Assembly (NCBI GenBank): GCA_963972525.1
Contig: CAXAUZ010000010.1
Location: forward strand, 67,012 to 131,011
Reading direction: 5' to 3'
DNA from: Salinilacustrithrix sp003476595
GTDB taxonomy: Bacteria > Actinomycetota > Acidimicrobiia > Acidimicrobiales > Salinilacustritrichaceae
DNA: 64,000 nucleotides
The translations under genes and the position numbers were made by a program. The notes below the pieces were generated by a model. The model did not search any database and was not told where the DNA came from. It saw nothing but the letters and a program-made list of their open reading frames with translations. Of this stretch, positions 50,789-58,769 are shown piece by piece; the first letter of the stretch is position 1, and each line of letters opens with the position of its first letter.

Positions 50789-51052
50789 TCAACGCCCCGG
50801 ATCCTCGCCGATCTCGACGAGCGCGTCACGCAGCGCGACGCGCAGCCGTCGGGCGATCGCCGGCGAGAGGTGGGCGGCGAGGCCGGCACCGGCCCGTCCG
50901 ATCTCCTCGACGGTGAGGACCACGCGCGGCTCGGCGTCCTCGTAGTCGTCGCTGATGGCCACGCCCCACGACACGGGTTGCAGGTCGGCGTCCTCCCAGC
51001 CCGGTGGCATGTCCTCGGCCGAGAACGGGTGGTCGTCGATGGAGCGCCGCAT
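50789..51052 (-). CDS. Small uncharacterised protein (87 residues)
   Basis: This 87-residue acidic protein is of no recognised family. It starts MRRSIDDHPF, has an aromatic WEDADLQPVSWG middle and a C-terminal helix rich in Ala, Arg and Leu (SPAIARRLRVALRDALVEIG) that looks amphipathic. No signal peptide, membrane helix or metal motif is seen. CATGCT (51064 to 51059) ends six bases before the ATG, so it would be leaderless. It is flanked by exact 14-base inverted repeats at 50763-50776 and 51077-51090. Position before hemE and hemY could mean a role in haem metabolism, but nothing in the sequence shows this. Confidence 0.6.
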   Translation of the reverse strand: MRRSIDDHPFSAEDMPPGWEDADLQPVSWGVAISDDYEDAEPRVVLTVEEIGRAGAGLAAHLSPAIARRLRVALRDALVEIGEDPGR

Positions 51053-51066
51053 CGGTCGAGCATGCC

Positions 51067-51090
51067 GGTGCGACGCCAGCACTGCCAGTT
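51067..51090. repeat. Dispersed element with ACTGCCAGT core, small-gene promoter side
   Basis: Bases 51067-51088 match the 24144-24165 element at 21 of 22 positions. The copy overlaps the -35 region of the small gene promoter (TGGCAG on the minus strand, 17 bases before CATGCT). Confidence 0.55.
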
Positions 51091-51155
51091 TCCTCGGGGG
51101 CCCCGCAGTCGCCGGCTCGGGGGTGCGGCGGGATCGCGCCCAGAACTGCGGGGGA

Positions 51156-51161
51156 TAGCGT
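51156..51161 (+). promoter_or_regulatory. Leaderless -10 box for the oligopeptidase gene
   Basis: TAGCGT ends seven bases before the GTG start at 51169, the same hexamer and spacing as before the methyltransferase gene at 40667. Confidence 0.5.
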
Positions 51162-51168
51162 CCGGCGG

Positions 51169-53334
51169 GTGCCCGAGACGAACCCGACGAGCCCGCCCAC
51201 ACCCCGTCGCGATCCGGTGACCAGGGAACGTCACGGCCGCACCGCCGTCGACGAGTACGCCTGGATGCGCGACGACGAGCGCACCGACGCCGACGTCCTC
51301 GCCCACCTCGAGGCCGAGAACGCCCACACCGCCGCCGTCCTGGAGCCCACCACGGCCCTGCAGGAGGCGATCTTCACCGAGATCAAGGGTCGGGTCCAGG
51401 AGACCGACCTGTCGGTGCCGACCCGCCGCGGGTCGTGGTGGTACTACAGCCGGACCATCGAGGGGCAGCAGTACCCGGTGCACTGCCGCCTGGCCGCCGG
51501 CGACGAGACCGACCCGCCCGACCCGGACGATCCGGCGGTGGTCGACGCCGAGCAGGTGCTGCTCGACCAGAACGCCGAGGCGGCCACCGACCCGGCGCTG
51601 GACTACTTCTCCCTCGGCGTGTTCGACCTGTCGCCCGACGACGGCACCCTCGCCTGGGCTGCGGACCGCAACGGCGCCGAGCGCCACCTGCTGCGCTTCC
51701 GGGATCTGTCGACCGGCGAGGACCGGCGCCTGCCCGACGGCTCCTTCGACGAGGTGCCCGGCGTCTACTACTCCACCGCGTGGTCGGCCGACGGGGGCAT
51801 GTTCTTCTACACCCGCCCCGACGAGGCGACCCGCCCGCACGAGGTGTGGCGCCACCGCCTCGGCACCCCGGCCACGGAGGACGTGCTGGTCCACCGGGAG
51901 GACGACGAGCGCTTCTTCTGCCAGATCAGCGAGACCAAGGACCGGCAGTGGCTGGTGCTCGAGATGGGCTCCAAGATCACCAGCGAGGTCCGGGTCGGTC
52001 CCACGGTCGACCCGGCCGAGCCCTTCCACGTGCTGGTACCCCGCCGGCAGGGCATCGAGGCCGAGGTCGAGCACGTCGGGGGCACCTTCTTCCTCCTCAC
52101 CAACGACGACGCCCTCGACTTCCGGGTCGCATCCACATCGTCGGACGAGCGGGACCTGCAGGCCGGCCCCGACCCGTCCTCGTGGGTGGACGTCGTCCCG
52201 CACACGCCGGGCGTGCGGCTCGAGGGCGTCGACGTCCTGCGCGACCACCTGTTGGTGGAGGAGCGCACCGAGGCCACCACCCGCATCCGGGTGCGCCGGC
52301 TGTCGAGCGGCGAGGAGTTCCTCCTCGACCAGGCCGAGGAGGTCTCGGCCGTGTCGCTCGGGTCCAACCCGGACATGGACTGGCCCCAGCTCCGCCACAC
52401 CTACACCTCGCTGGTGACGCCGCCCACCGTGATCGACGTCGACCTCGACGCCGGCACCCGAACGGTGCGCAAGGTGCAGCCGGTGCTCGGCGGCTACGAC
52501 CCCGAGCAGTACGTGTCCCGGCGGCTGTGGGCCACGGCCGAGGACGGCACGCAGGTGCCGATCAGCCTCGTGCACCGGCGTGACCGCCAGCCGGGCGGCC
52601 CGGTCCTGCTGTACGGCTACGGCTCCTACGAGATCTCGATCGACCCGGGGTTCTCGATCTCCCGGCTGTCGCTGCTCGACCGCGGGTGGGCCTTCGCCAT
52701 CGGCCACATCCGCGGCGGCGGGGAGATGGGCCGCCGCTGGTACCTCGAGGGCAAGCTCGAGGCCAAGGCCAACACCTTCGACGACCTGGTCGCGTGCGGG
52801 CAGGCCCTGCTCGACGACGGCGTGGCGGGCACGGGCGAGGGCGGCAGGCCGCGCGTGGCGATCCGGGGCGGGTCGGCGGGCGGGCTGCTCGTCGGCGCTG
52901 CGCTCAACCGGGCGCCCGAGCAGTGGGCCGCGGTGGTGGCCGAGGTCCCCTTCGTCGACGCGCTCAACACGATCCTCGACCCGAGCCTGCCGCTCACCGT
53001 GATCGAGTGGGAGGAGTGGGGGAACCCGGTGGACTCACCGGAGATCTTCGACGTGATGGCCGCGTACTCGCCCTACGAGAACGTGCCCGAGGTCGCCCTG
53101 CCACCCGTGTTGGCCACCGGCGGGCTGCACGACCCGCGGGTCGGGTACTGGGAGCCGGCGAAGTGGGTCGCCCGGCTGCGCGACCGCGCCGAGGGCGGGC
53201 CCTTCCTGCTGAAGACCGAGCTGGGCGCCGGGCACGGCGGGCCGTCGGGGCGCTACGACGCCTGGCGGGACGAGGCGATGGTGCTCGCGTTCCTCGTCAC
53301 CACGGTGGGGGAGGGCACCCTCGCGTCGGGGTAG
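51169..53334 (+). CDS. ptrB: Oligopeptidase B-type S9A serine peptidase
   Basis: This 721-residue prolyl-oligopeptidase-family enzyme has an N-terminal beta-propeller (about residues 70-410) that restricts access to short peptides, and a C-terminal alpha/beta-hydrolase domain. The catalytic Ser is in RGGSAGGLL, the Asp in GLHDPRVGYWEP and the His in GAGHGGPSGR. EWEEWGNP is a marker of oligopeptidase B, which cuts after Lys or Arg. The GTG at 51169 follows a TAGCGT -10 box by seven bases; codons upstream overlap the repeat and are not coding. Cytoplasmic, with no signal peptide. Confidence 0.9.
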   Translation: MPETNPTSPPTPRRDPVTRERHGRTAVDEYAWMRDDERTDADVLAHLEAENAHTAAVLEPTTALQEAIFTEIKGRVQETDLSVPTRRGSWWYYSRTIEGQQYPVHCRLAAGDETDPPDPDDPAVVDAEQVLLDQNAEAATDPALDYFSLGVFDLSPDDGTLAWAADRNGAERHLLRFRDLSTGEDRRLPDGSFDEVPGVYYSTAWSADGGMFFYTRPDEATRPHEVWRHRLGTPATEDVLVHREDDERFFCQISETKDRQWLVLEMGSKITSEVRVGPTVDPAEPFHVLVPRRQGIEAEVEHVGGTFFLLTNDDALDFRVASTSSDERDLQAGPDPSSWVDVVPHTPGVRLEGVDVLRDHLLVEERTEATTRIRVRRLSSGEEFLLDQAEEVSAVSLGSNPDMDWPQLRHTYTSLVTPPTVIDVDLDAGTRTVRKVQPVLGGYDPEQYVSRRLWATAEDGTQVPISLVHRRDRQPGGPVLLYGYGSYEISIDPGFSISRLSLLDRGWAFAIGHIRGGGEMGRRWYLEGKLEAKANTFDDLVACGQALLDDGVAGTGEGGRPRVAIRGGSAGGLLVGAALNRAPEQWAAVVAEVPFVDALNTILDPSLPLTVIEWEEWGNPVDSPEIFDVMAAYSPYENVPEVALPPVLATGGLHDPRVGYWEPAKWVARLRDRAEGGPFLLKTELGAGHGGPSGRYDAWRDEAMVLAFLVTTVGEGTLASG

Positions 53335-53379
53335 CATGTTCGATCCCTCCGAACCAGCCTCGAAGGTGATCCTGCGCCG

Positions 53380-55548
53380 TTGAACGAGCATCCGGAACTG
53401 AGCGCCGAGCAGGCCTACGTCGACCACGCGTACGACTGCCTGGAGACCGCGCGGGATCGCGCCACGCGGCTGCGATCGATGGTCGAGGTCGGCAAGGGCG
53501 GCACCGAGCAGGCCCGCTGGGAGCGGGAGATGATCGAGGGCAGCATCGCGACGCGGCTGATCCAGCTCGACCTCGGTGACAGCTCGCTCGTCTTCGGCCG
53601 CCTCGACACCGACGCCGACCACGGCGAGGACGCGTTCTACATCGGGCGCATGTCGGTGGCCGACGACGACCAGGAGCCCGTCGTCGTCGACTGGCGGGCG
53701 CCGATCTCGGAGGCCTTCTACCGGGCCACCGGTCCCCAGCCGATGGGCCTGGCCCGGCGTCGCCACTTCACCGCCCGAGGCCGCACGCTGCTCAACCTCG
53801 AGGACGAGCTGTTCGGCGAGGCCGTCCACGGGGACCACGGCGGCATCCGCCTCGCCGACGACGACCGCATCCAGGGCCACGGCGCCCTCATCCGGGCGCT
53901 CGAGACCACCCGCACCGGTCGGCTCGGCGACATCGTCGCCACCATCCAGGGCGAGCAGGACGAGATCATCCGCTCCGAGCTGTCGGGCGTGCTCGTCGTG
54001 CAGGGCGGTCCCGGCACCGGCAAGACGGTCGTGGCCCTGCACCGCGCCGCCTACCTCCTCTACACCCATCGCTTCCCGCTCGAGGGCCAGGGCGTGCTGG
54101 TGCTCGGCCCCAACCGGCTGTTCCTCGGCTACATCGACCAGGTGCTGCCGTCGCTCGGTGAGGCCGGCGTGGAGCTGGCGGTCCTGGCCGACCTGGTCGA
54201 TCGCGAGCGCATCGACGGGCAGGACCAGCCGCGGGTCGCCCGGGTCAAGGGCGACGCCCGCATGGCCCACGTGGTCCGCAAGGCGATCGCCGACCGCGAG
54301 CGCGAGCTGCGAGCCGACCTGCGCGTCGGCTTCGGCGCTCAGACCCTGGTGTGCACCGTGGACGACAGCGCCCGGATCGTCGCCGACGCCCACCGCCGCT
54401 ACCACCGCCACAACGCCGGCCGGAAGCACGTCGAGGCGCGCCTGTTCGAGGTCCTGGCCGACTCGGCCCGCAACCCGGTGCGGGCCGAGGACGTGCGCGA
54501 CCAGCTGCGACGCCACCCGGCGGTGGTCGAAGCCCTCGAGTGGATGTGGCCGGTGCTCACGCCGGCCGAGCTGCTGCACGACCTGTTCGGGTCCCGTGCC
54601 CTCATCGACCTGGCCAGCCGCAAGTGGCTCGCGCCCGACGAGCAGGCCGAGCTGCACCGCCCCCGGACCTCCATCGACGAGGTCACCTTCACCTGGCAGG
54701 ACGTGCCCCTGCTGGACGAGGCCCGCGAGCGCCTCGGCCCCCGCCGCAAGCGCAAGGGCCAGGACGACGAGATCCGCACCTACGGCCACATCGTCGTCGA
54801 CGAGGCCCAGGACCTGTCGCCGATGCAGCTGCGCATGGTGGCCCGGCGTTCGCTGTCGGGCTCGCTGACCATCGTCGGCGACATCGCCCAGGCCACCGGC
54901 GCGTGGGCGCACGAGAGCTGGGAGGAGATCCTCGAGCACCTCCCCACCAAGCGGGGCACCCGGCAGGCCGAGCTCACCGTCGGCTACCGCATCCCGGCCA
55001 AGAACATGGAGATGGCGACGCGGGTCCTGCGGGTCGCCGCACCGGAGCTCACCCCGCCGATCTCGGTGCGCGAAGGCGGCGATCCGCCAGTGGTGAGCCG
55101 GGCCGACACCGGCGCGCTGCACCACCTCGTCGCGGAGGTGACGAGGGCCGAGGCCGCCGAGGTCGACCCCGGCTCGCTCGCCGTCATCGTCCCGGCCACC
55201 TTCGTCGAGCAGGTGTCCGAGGCGCTCACCGAGGCCGGCATCGAGCACGGTCGGGCCACCCGCCAGGGCCTTCGCCAGCCGGTCACCATCGTGCCCGTGG
55301 GCATGGTGAAGGGCCTCGAGGTCGATGCGTCCGTCGTGGTCGAGCCGGCCGCCATCGTGGACGAGGAGGCCCAGGGACTGCGGGCCCTCTACGTGGCGCT
55401 CACGCGTGCCACCAAGCGCCTCGCCATCGTCCACGAGCGTCCGCTGCCCGACTTCCTCGCCGAGCCCGGCCCAGAACGCGACGCGGTGCAGGCGAACGGC
55501 CACGACAGCCAGCTGCGCCTCGACCTGCCGGTGGAGGAGGCGGGCTGA
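53380..55548 (+). CDS. helD: HelD-like UvrD-family helicase/RNA polymerase recycling factor
   Basis: This 722-residue superfamily 1 ATPase is related to HelD, which binds RNA polymerase, opens its clamps and removes it from DNA. The N-terminal coiled region (residues 1-60) would form the arm inserted in the polymerase. Lys215 in GGPGTGKTVVALHRAAYLL is the Walker A lysine, HIVVDEAQDLSPMQL the Walker B, and GDIAQATGAW motif III; C-terminal motifs include TIVPVGMVKGLEVD and LYVALTRATKRL. It starts with TTG at 53380, with AAGGTGA about 11 bases upstream. The next gene begins inside its stop codon (TGATG). Confidence 0.9.
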   Translation: MNEHPELSAEQAYVDHAYDCLETARDRATRLRSMVEVGKGGTEQARWEREMIEGSIATRLIQLDLGDSSLVFGRLDTDADHGEDAFYIGRMSVADDDQEPVVVDWRAPISEAFYRATGPQPMGLARRRHFTARGRTLLNLEDELFGEAVHGDHGGIRLADDDRIQGHGALIRALETTRTGRLGDIVATIQGEQDEIIRSELSGVLVVQGGPGTGKTVVALHRAAYLLYTHRFPLEGQGVLVLGPNRLFLGYIDQVLPSLGEAGVELAVLADLVDRERIDGQDQPRVARVKGDARMAHVVRKAIADRERELRADLRVGFGAQTLVCTVDDSARIVADAHRRYHRHNAGRKHVEARLFEVLADSARNPVRAEDVRDQLRRHPAVVEALEWMWPVLTPAELLHDLFGSRALIDLASRKWLAPDEQAELHRPRTSIDEVTFTWQDVPLLDEARERLGPRRKRKGQDDEIRTYGHIVVDEAQDLSPMQLRMVARRSLSGSLTIVGDIAQATGAWAHESWEEILEHLPTKRGTRQAELTVGYRIPAKNMEMATRVLRVAAPELTPPISVREGGDPPVVSRADTGALHHLVAEVTRAEAAEVDPGSLAVIVPATFVEQVSEALTEAGIEHGRATRQGLRQPVTIVPVGMVKGLEVDASVVVEPAAIVDEEAQGLRALYVALTRATKRLAIVHERPLPDFLAEPGPERDAVQANGHDSQLRLDLPVEEAG

Positions 55549-56582
55549 TGAGCGAGATCACCGCTCGCGGCATCACTGTCTCCTTCGACGGCACCGAGGT
55601 GCTCCACGGCGTCGACCTCGACGTCGCCGAGGGCAGCGTCGTGGCCCTGCTGGGCCCGTCGGGCTGCGGGAAGACCACGCTGCTGCGCTCCATCGCCGGC
55701 CTCGAGCGCCCCACCGGCGGCGAGGTCCGCATCGGCGACACGCTGGTCAGCGGCCCCGACACCCAGGTCCCGCCGGAGCGGCGCCGCATCGGCATGGTCT
55801 TCCAGGACTGGGCGCTGTTCCCGCACCTCACCGTCGCCGGCAACGTGTCCTTCGGCCTGCCCCGGGCCGAGCGCAAGGGGCCCCGCGTCGAGGCCGCGCT
55901 CGAGCTCGTCGGCCTCGAGGGCTTCGGCGACCGCATGCCGGGCACGCTGTCCGGCGGCCAGCAGCAGCGGGTGGCGCTCGCCCGGGCGCTGGCGCCCGAG
56001 CCCTCGGCGCTGCTCCTCGACGAGCCGTTCTCCAACCTCGACACCACCTTGCGGGCCCGGGTCCGCACCGAGGTCCACGAGCTGCTGCACCGGGTCGGCA
56101 TCACCACCGTGTTCGTCACCCACGACCAGGACGAGGCCTTCGTGCTCGGCGACGACGTGGCGGTGATGTCCGAAGGCGTCATCGTCCAGCAGGCACCGCC
56201 CCACGAGCTGTACGCGAACCCGGCCAGCGCGTGGGTGGCGCACTTCGTCGGCGACGCCAACCTCGTGCCCGGCGTCGCCCGCCACGGTCGGGCCTCCACC
56301 GCCCTCGGCGACATCGACCTGCGCAGCGAGGTGGAGGGGTCCTGCGAGGTGCTGCTGCGGCCGGAGGACCTGATGCTCGACACCGCTGCGGGCGACGACG
56401 TCAGCAAGCCGGTGCGCGTCGAGCTGGTCGAGTACTACGGCCACGACACCGTGTACCTGGCGACCCTCGACGACGGCACCCGAGTGCGCGTGCGGGAGGT
56501 CTCCGTGCCGCGGTTCGACCGCGGCGACGTGGCATCGATCCGCACCACCGGCCGCGCCGCGGTCGCGTTCACCGCCGGCTGA
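55548..56582 (+). CDS. fbpC: ABC transporter ATPase, ferric-iron type
   Basis: This 344-residue ABC ATPase is of the iron/spermidine/sulfate (CUT-like) class. Walker A is GPSGCGKTT near residues 37-45, the Q-loop FQDWALFPH, signature LSGGQQQR, Walker B ALLLDEPFSNLD and H-loop VTHDQDEA; a C-terminal TOBE domain follows (about 275-344). The best partner genes are the ferric-iron binding protein (58770) and two-domain permease (59798) about 2 kb further on, separated by two envelope-type genes. It is coupled to helD by a TGATG overlap, so it is probably cotranscribed with an unrelated upstream gene. Confidence 0.85.
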   Translation: MSEITARGITVSFDGTEVLHGVDLDVAEGSVVALLGPSGCGKTTLLRSIAGLERPTGGEVRIGDTLVSGPDTQVPPERRRIGMVFQDWALFPHLTVAGNVSFGLPRAERKGPRVEAALELVGLEGFGDRMPGTLSGGQQQRVALARALAPEPSALLLDEPFSNLDTTLRARVRTEVHELLHRVGITTVFVTHDQDEAFVLGDDVAVMSEGVIVQQAPPHELYANPASAWVAHFVGDANLVPGVARHGRASTALGDIDLRSEVEGSCEVLLRPEDLMLDTAAGDDVSKPVRVELVEYYGHDTVYLATLDDGTRVRVREVSVPRFDRGDVASIRTTGRAAVAFTAG

Positions 56583-56595
56583 TCGCCGGAGCGCC

Positions 56596-57933
56596 GTGCA
56601 CGTCGTCATCGGAGCAGGGCCGGCCGGTCTGGCCACCGCGTGGCAGCTGCAGCGCGACGGCCACGAGGTGCGGGTGCTGGAGGCGTCCGACCACGTCGGG
56701 GGCATGGCCGGCGTCCGCGAGGTCGCCGGCGTCCGGGTCGACCTCGGCAGCCACCGCCTCCACCCGTCGACGCCGCCCTGGCTGCTCGAGGAGCTCGGCC
56801 AGCTGGTGGAGCTGCAGGAGCGGCCCCGCAACGGGCGCATCCGGATGGGTGGTCGCTGGGTGCCGTTCCCGCTGACACCGGTGGGTCTCGTGCGCGGCCT
56901 GCCCGCCCGGGTCGCGGCGCGCGCCGCCCTGGACGCCGTGGTGGCACCGCTGCGTCGACCGAAGGCCGACACCTACGCCGAGGTGGTCCGGGCCGGCCTC
57001 GGGCCCACGGTGTGGCGGCGCTTCCACGAGCCCTACGCCTGGAAGCTGTGGGACACCGACCCCGACCTGCTTGCCGGCGAGCTGGCCCGCCGCCGGGTGT
57101 CGGCATCCTCCCCGGTCGACATCGCCCGGCGGCTCGCCCGCGGGGTGCGCTCCACGCCCAAGTTCCTGTACCCGCAGCGGGGGTTCGGCGCCATCGCCGA
57201 GGCCCTGGCCGCCGAGGTGCCCGTGGACACGGGCCGGCGGGTGAACCGCGTCATCGAGCACCACGACCGGGTCATCGTCGGGCTCTCCGACGGGCGGTTG
57301 GTGACGGCCAGCCACGTCCACGCCACGGTGCCGGCGTGGCGGGTCGCCTCCTGGCTCGGCCTGCACGAAGACCCCCTCGGCCCGCCGCCGGTGCGGGCGA
57401 TGGTGCTCGTCTACCTCGTGCTCGACCGTCGGCCCTACACCGCCTTCGACGCCCACTACCTGCCCGACCGCAACGTGCTGCTCAGCCGCCTGTCGGAGCC
57501 GACCAACTACCGCGACAGCGCCGAAGACCCCACCGACCGCACCGTGCTCTGTGCCGAGATCCCCTGCTGGCAGGGCGACGACGTGTGGTCGGCCGGAGAC
57601 GACGCGCTCGGCGCCCGGGTGGCCGACGACCTCGTGCGCAGCGGCCTGCCCGACCCCCGCCACGTCGCCGTCCACGTGGAGCGCCTCCCGTCGGTGTACC
57701 CGGTGATGACCCCGCAGTCGCTCGGCGCCCTGGCCCGGGCCGAGCGCGCCCTCACGATGTCGACGCGGGTCACGGTGCTCGGCCGCCAGGGCCTGGCCAC
57801 GCCGGACAACACCCACCACGTCCTGGAGATGGGTGTGCGGTCGGCGCGCTGCGTCCGCCCGGACGGCACCTTCGACCACGCCGCCTGGGCCGAGGCCCGG
57901 GAGGGCTTCCGGTCCTACGTCGTCGAGGACTGA
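56596..57933 (+). CDS. FAD-dependent amine oxidase/UDP-galactopyranose-mutase-like oxidoreductase
   Basis: The 445-residue flavoprotein starts HVVIGAGPAGLATAWQL, the dinucleotide-binding motif, followed by VLEASDHVGGMAG and VDLGSHRLHP, which is similar to protoporphyrinogen-oxidase-like proteins found in glycan clusters. A WRRFHEPYAWKLWDTD segment near residues 138-153 is typical of that branch. A C-terminal NTHHVLEMGVRSARC may be the second FAD contact. The likely role is a redox step on a sugar nucleotide or prenyl lipid, but no substrate is identified. It starts at GTG 56596, 13 bases after fbpC, and its end overlaps the convergent GT2 gene by 19 bases. Confidence 0.75.
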   Translation: MHVVIGAGPAGLATAWQLQRDGHEVRVLEASDHVGGMAGVREVAGVRVDLGSHRLHPSTPPWLLEELGQLVELQERPRNGRIRMGGRWVPFPLTPVGLVRGLPARVAARAALDAVVAPLRRPKADTYAEVVRAGLGPTVWRRFHEPYAWKLWDTDPDLLAGELARRRVSASSPVDIARRLARGVRSTPKFLYPQRGFGAIAEALAAEVPVDTGRRVNRVIEHHDRVIVGLSDGRLVTASHVHATVPAWRVASWLGLHEDPLGPPPVRAMVLVYLVLDRRPYTAFDAHYLPDRNVLLSRLSEPTNYRDSAEDPTDRTVLCAEIPCWQGDDVWSAGDDALGARVADDLVRSGLPDPRHVAVHVERLPSVYPVMTPQSLGALARAERALTMSTRVTVLGRQGLATPDNTHHVLEMGVRSARCVRPDGTFDHAAWAEAREGFRSYVVED

Positions 57934-58724
57934 GAGGCGACGAACCGGCTTGCGTCGGACGTCGCCGGCGCCGTCACCAGCGTCCCGGAACGCTGCGGAC
58001 CCGGTGGGGCCCACGAGCGCCGGACCCGCCACATCGCGGGCAGCACCCGACGCAGGTAGGTGGGCAGGCGGACGAAGGAGCGCCCGACCCGGCGGTGCGC
58101 GTAGGTGATCGGCACCTCGAGGTAGCGGAAGCCGCGACCGAGCAGGTCGAGCGTGAGCACCTGCGCGTAGTTGTAGTCGTGGGCCACCACGGTCGCCGCC
58201 GCGGCCTCGCCGGACAGGGCGCGGTACCCGGACTGGCCGTCGGTCAACGGCACCGCCCGACGCCCCGCGGTGCTCGCCGAGGTGAGGGCGGTGAGGACGC
58301 GGTTGCCCAGCTCCCGGTGCGGCTTCATGCGCCGTGCGCCACCGAGGAAGCGGGACCCCACCACGTAGTCGGCTGCCCCGGTGAGCACCGGGGCGACCAG
58401 GGTCTCCAGCTCGGCCGGGTCGTACTCGAGGTCGGCGTCGCAGAAGGCGACGGCGGCTGCGCCCTGCGAGGCACCCCAGGCCAGGCCGATCCCCACCGCG
58501 GCGCCGAGGCCGAGCCCCGGGGTGCGCACGACGTCGGCGCCGGAGGCCCGGGCCGCGTCGCCGGTGCCGTCGATCGAGCCGTCGTCGACCACGAGGGTGC
58601 GCACCGGGTGGTCGCGACCGGCGACGGTGACGGTGCGGGGCGCGCGGGCGAGCACGTCGGCCACGGTGGCGACCTCGTCGCGAGCGGGCAGGAACAGCAC
58701 CACGGGAGCGCCAGAGACCGGCAT
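57915..58724 (-). CDS. GT2-family glycosyltransferase, polyprenyl-phosphate mannosyl/glucosyltransferase type
   Basis: This 269-residue GT-A glycosyltransferase begins VVLFLPARDEVATV, has TLVVDDGSIDGTGD as the nucleotide-binding loop and AFCDADLEYDPAE with the DXD-type metal-binding acidic residues, and then DGQSGYRALS. It most resembles dolichol- or polyprenyl-phosphate mannose synthases, without a C-terminal membrane domain. It may provide a polyprenyl-phosphate sugar to the GT-C membrane protein encoded at 61389-62831. The ATG at 58724 is 45 bases from the divergent iron-binding protein gene. Confidence 0.85.
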   Translation of the reverse strand: MPVSGAPVVLFLPARDEVATVADVLARAPRTVTVAGRDHPVRTLVVDDGSIDGTGDAARASGADVVRTPGLGLGAAVGIGLAWGASQGAAAVAFCDADLEYDPAELETLVAPVLTGAADYVVGSRFLGGARRMKPHRELGNRVLTALTSASTAGRRAVPLTDGQSGYRALSGEAAAATVVAHDYNYAQVLTLDLLGRGFRYLEVPITYAHRRVGRSFVRLPTYLRRVLPAMWRVRRSWAPPGPQRSGTLVTAPATSDASRFVASQSSTT

Positions 58725-58733
58725 TAGGCGAAC

Positions 58734-58762
58734 TTTACACACAAGGATCGGCCTCCTAGCAT
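58734..58762 (+). promoter_or_regulatory. Sigma-70-type promoter of the iron transport genes
   Basis: TTTACA (58734-58739), a 17-base spacer, and TAGCAT (58757-58762) form the clearest -35/-10 pair in the window. The -10 ends seven bases before the ATG at 58770, so the mRNA should start at or next to that codon. Confidence 0.65.
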
Positions 58763-58769
58763 CCGGCGC

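Noticed and set aside
58724..58742. Possible IdeR/DmdR iron box before the iron-binding protein gene
   Set aside because: Only about 11 of 19 positions match the consensus, and the stretch overlaps the -35 box. An iron regulator site is expected biologically, but the sequence does not support it.
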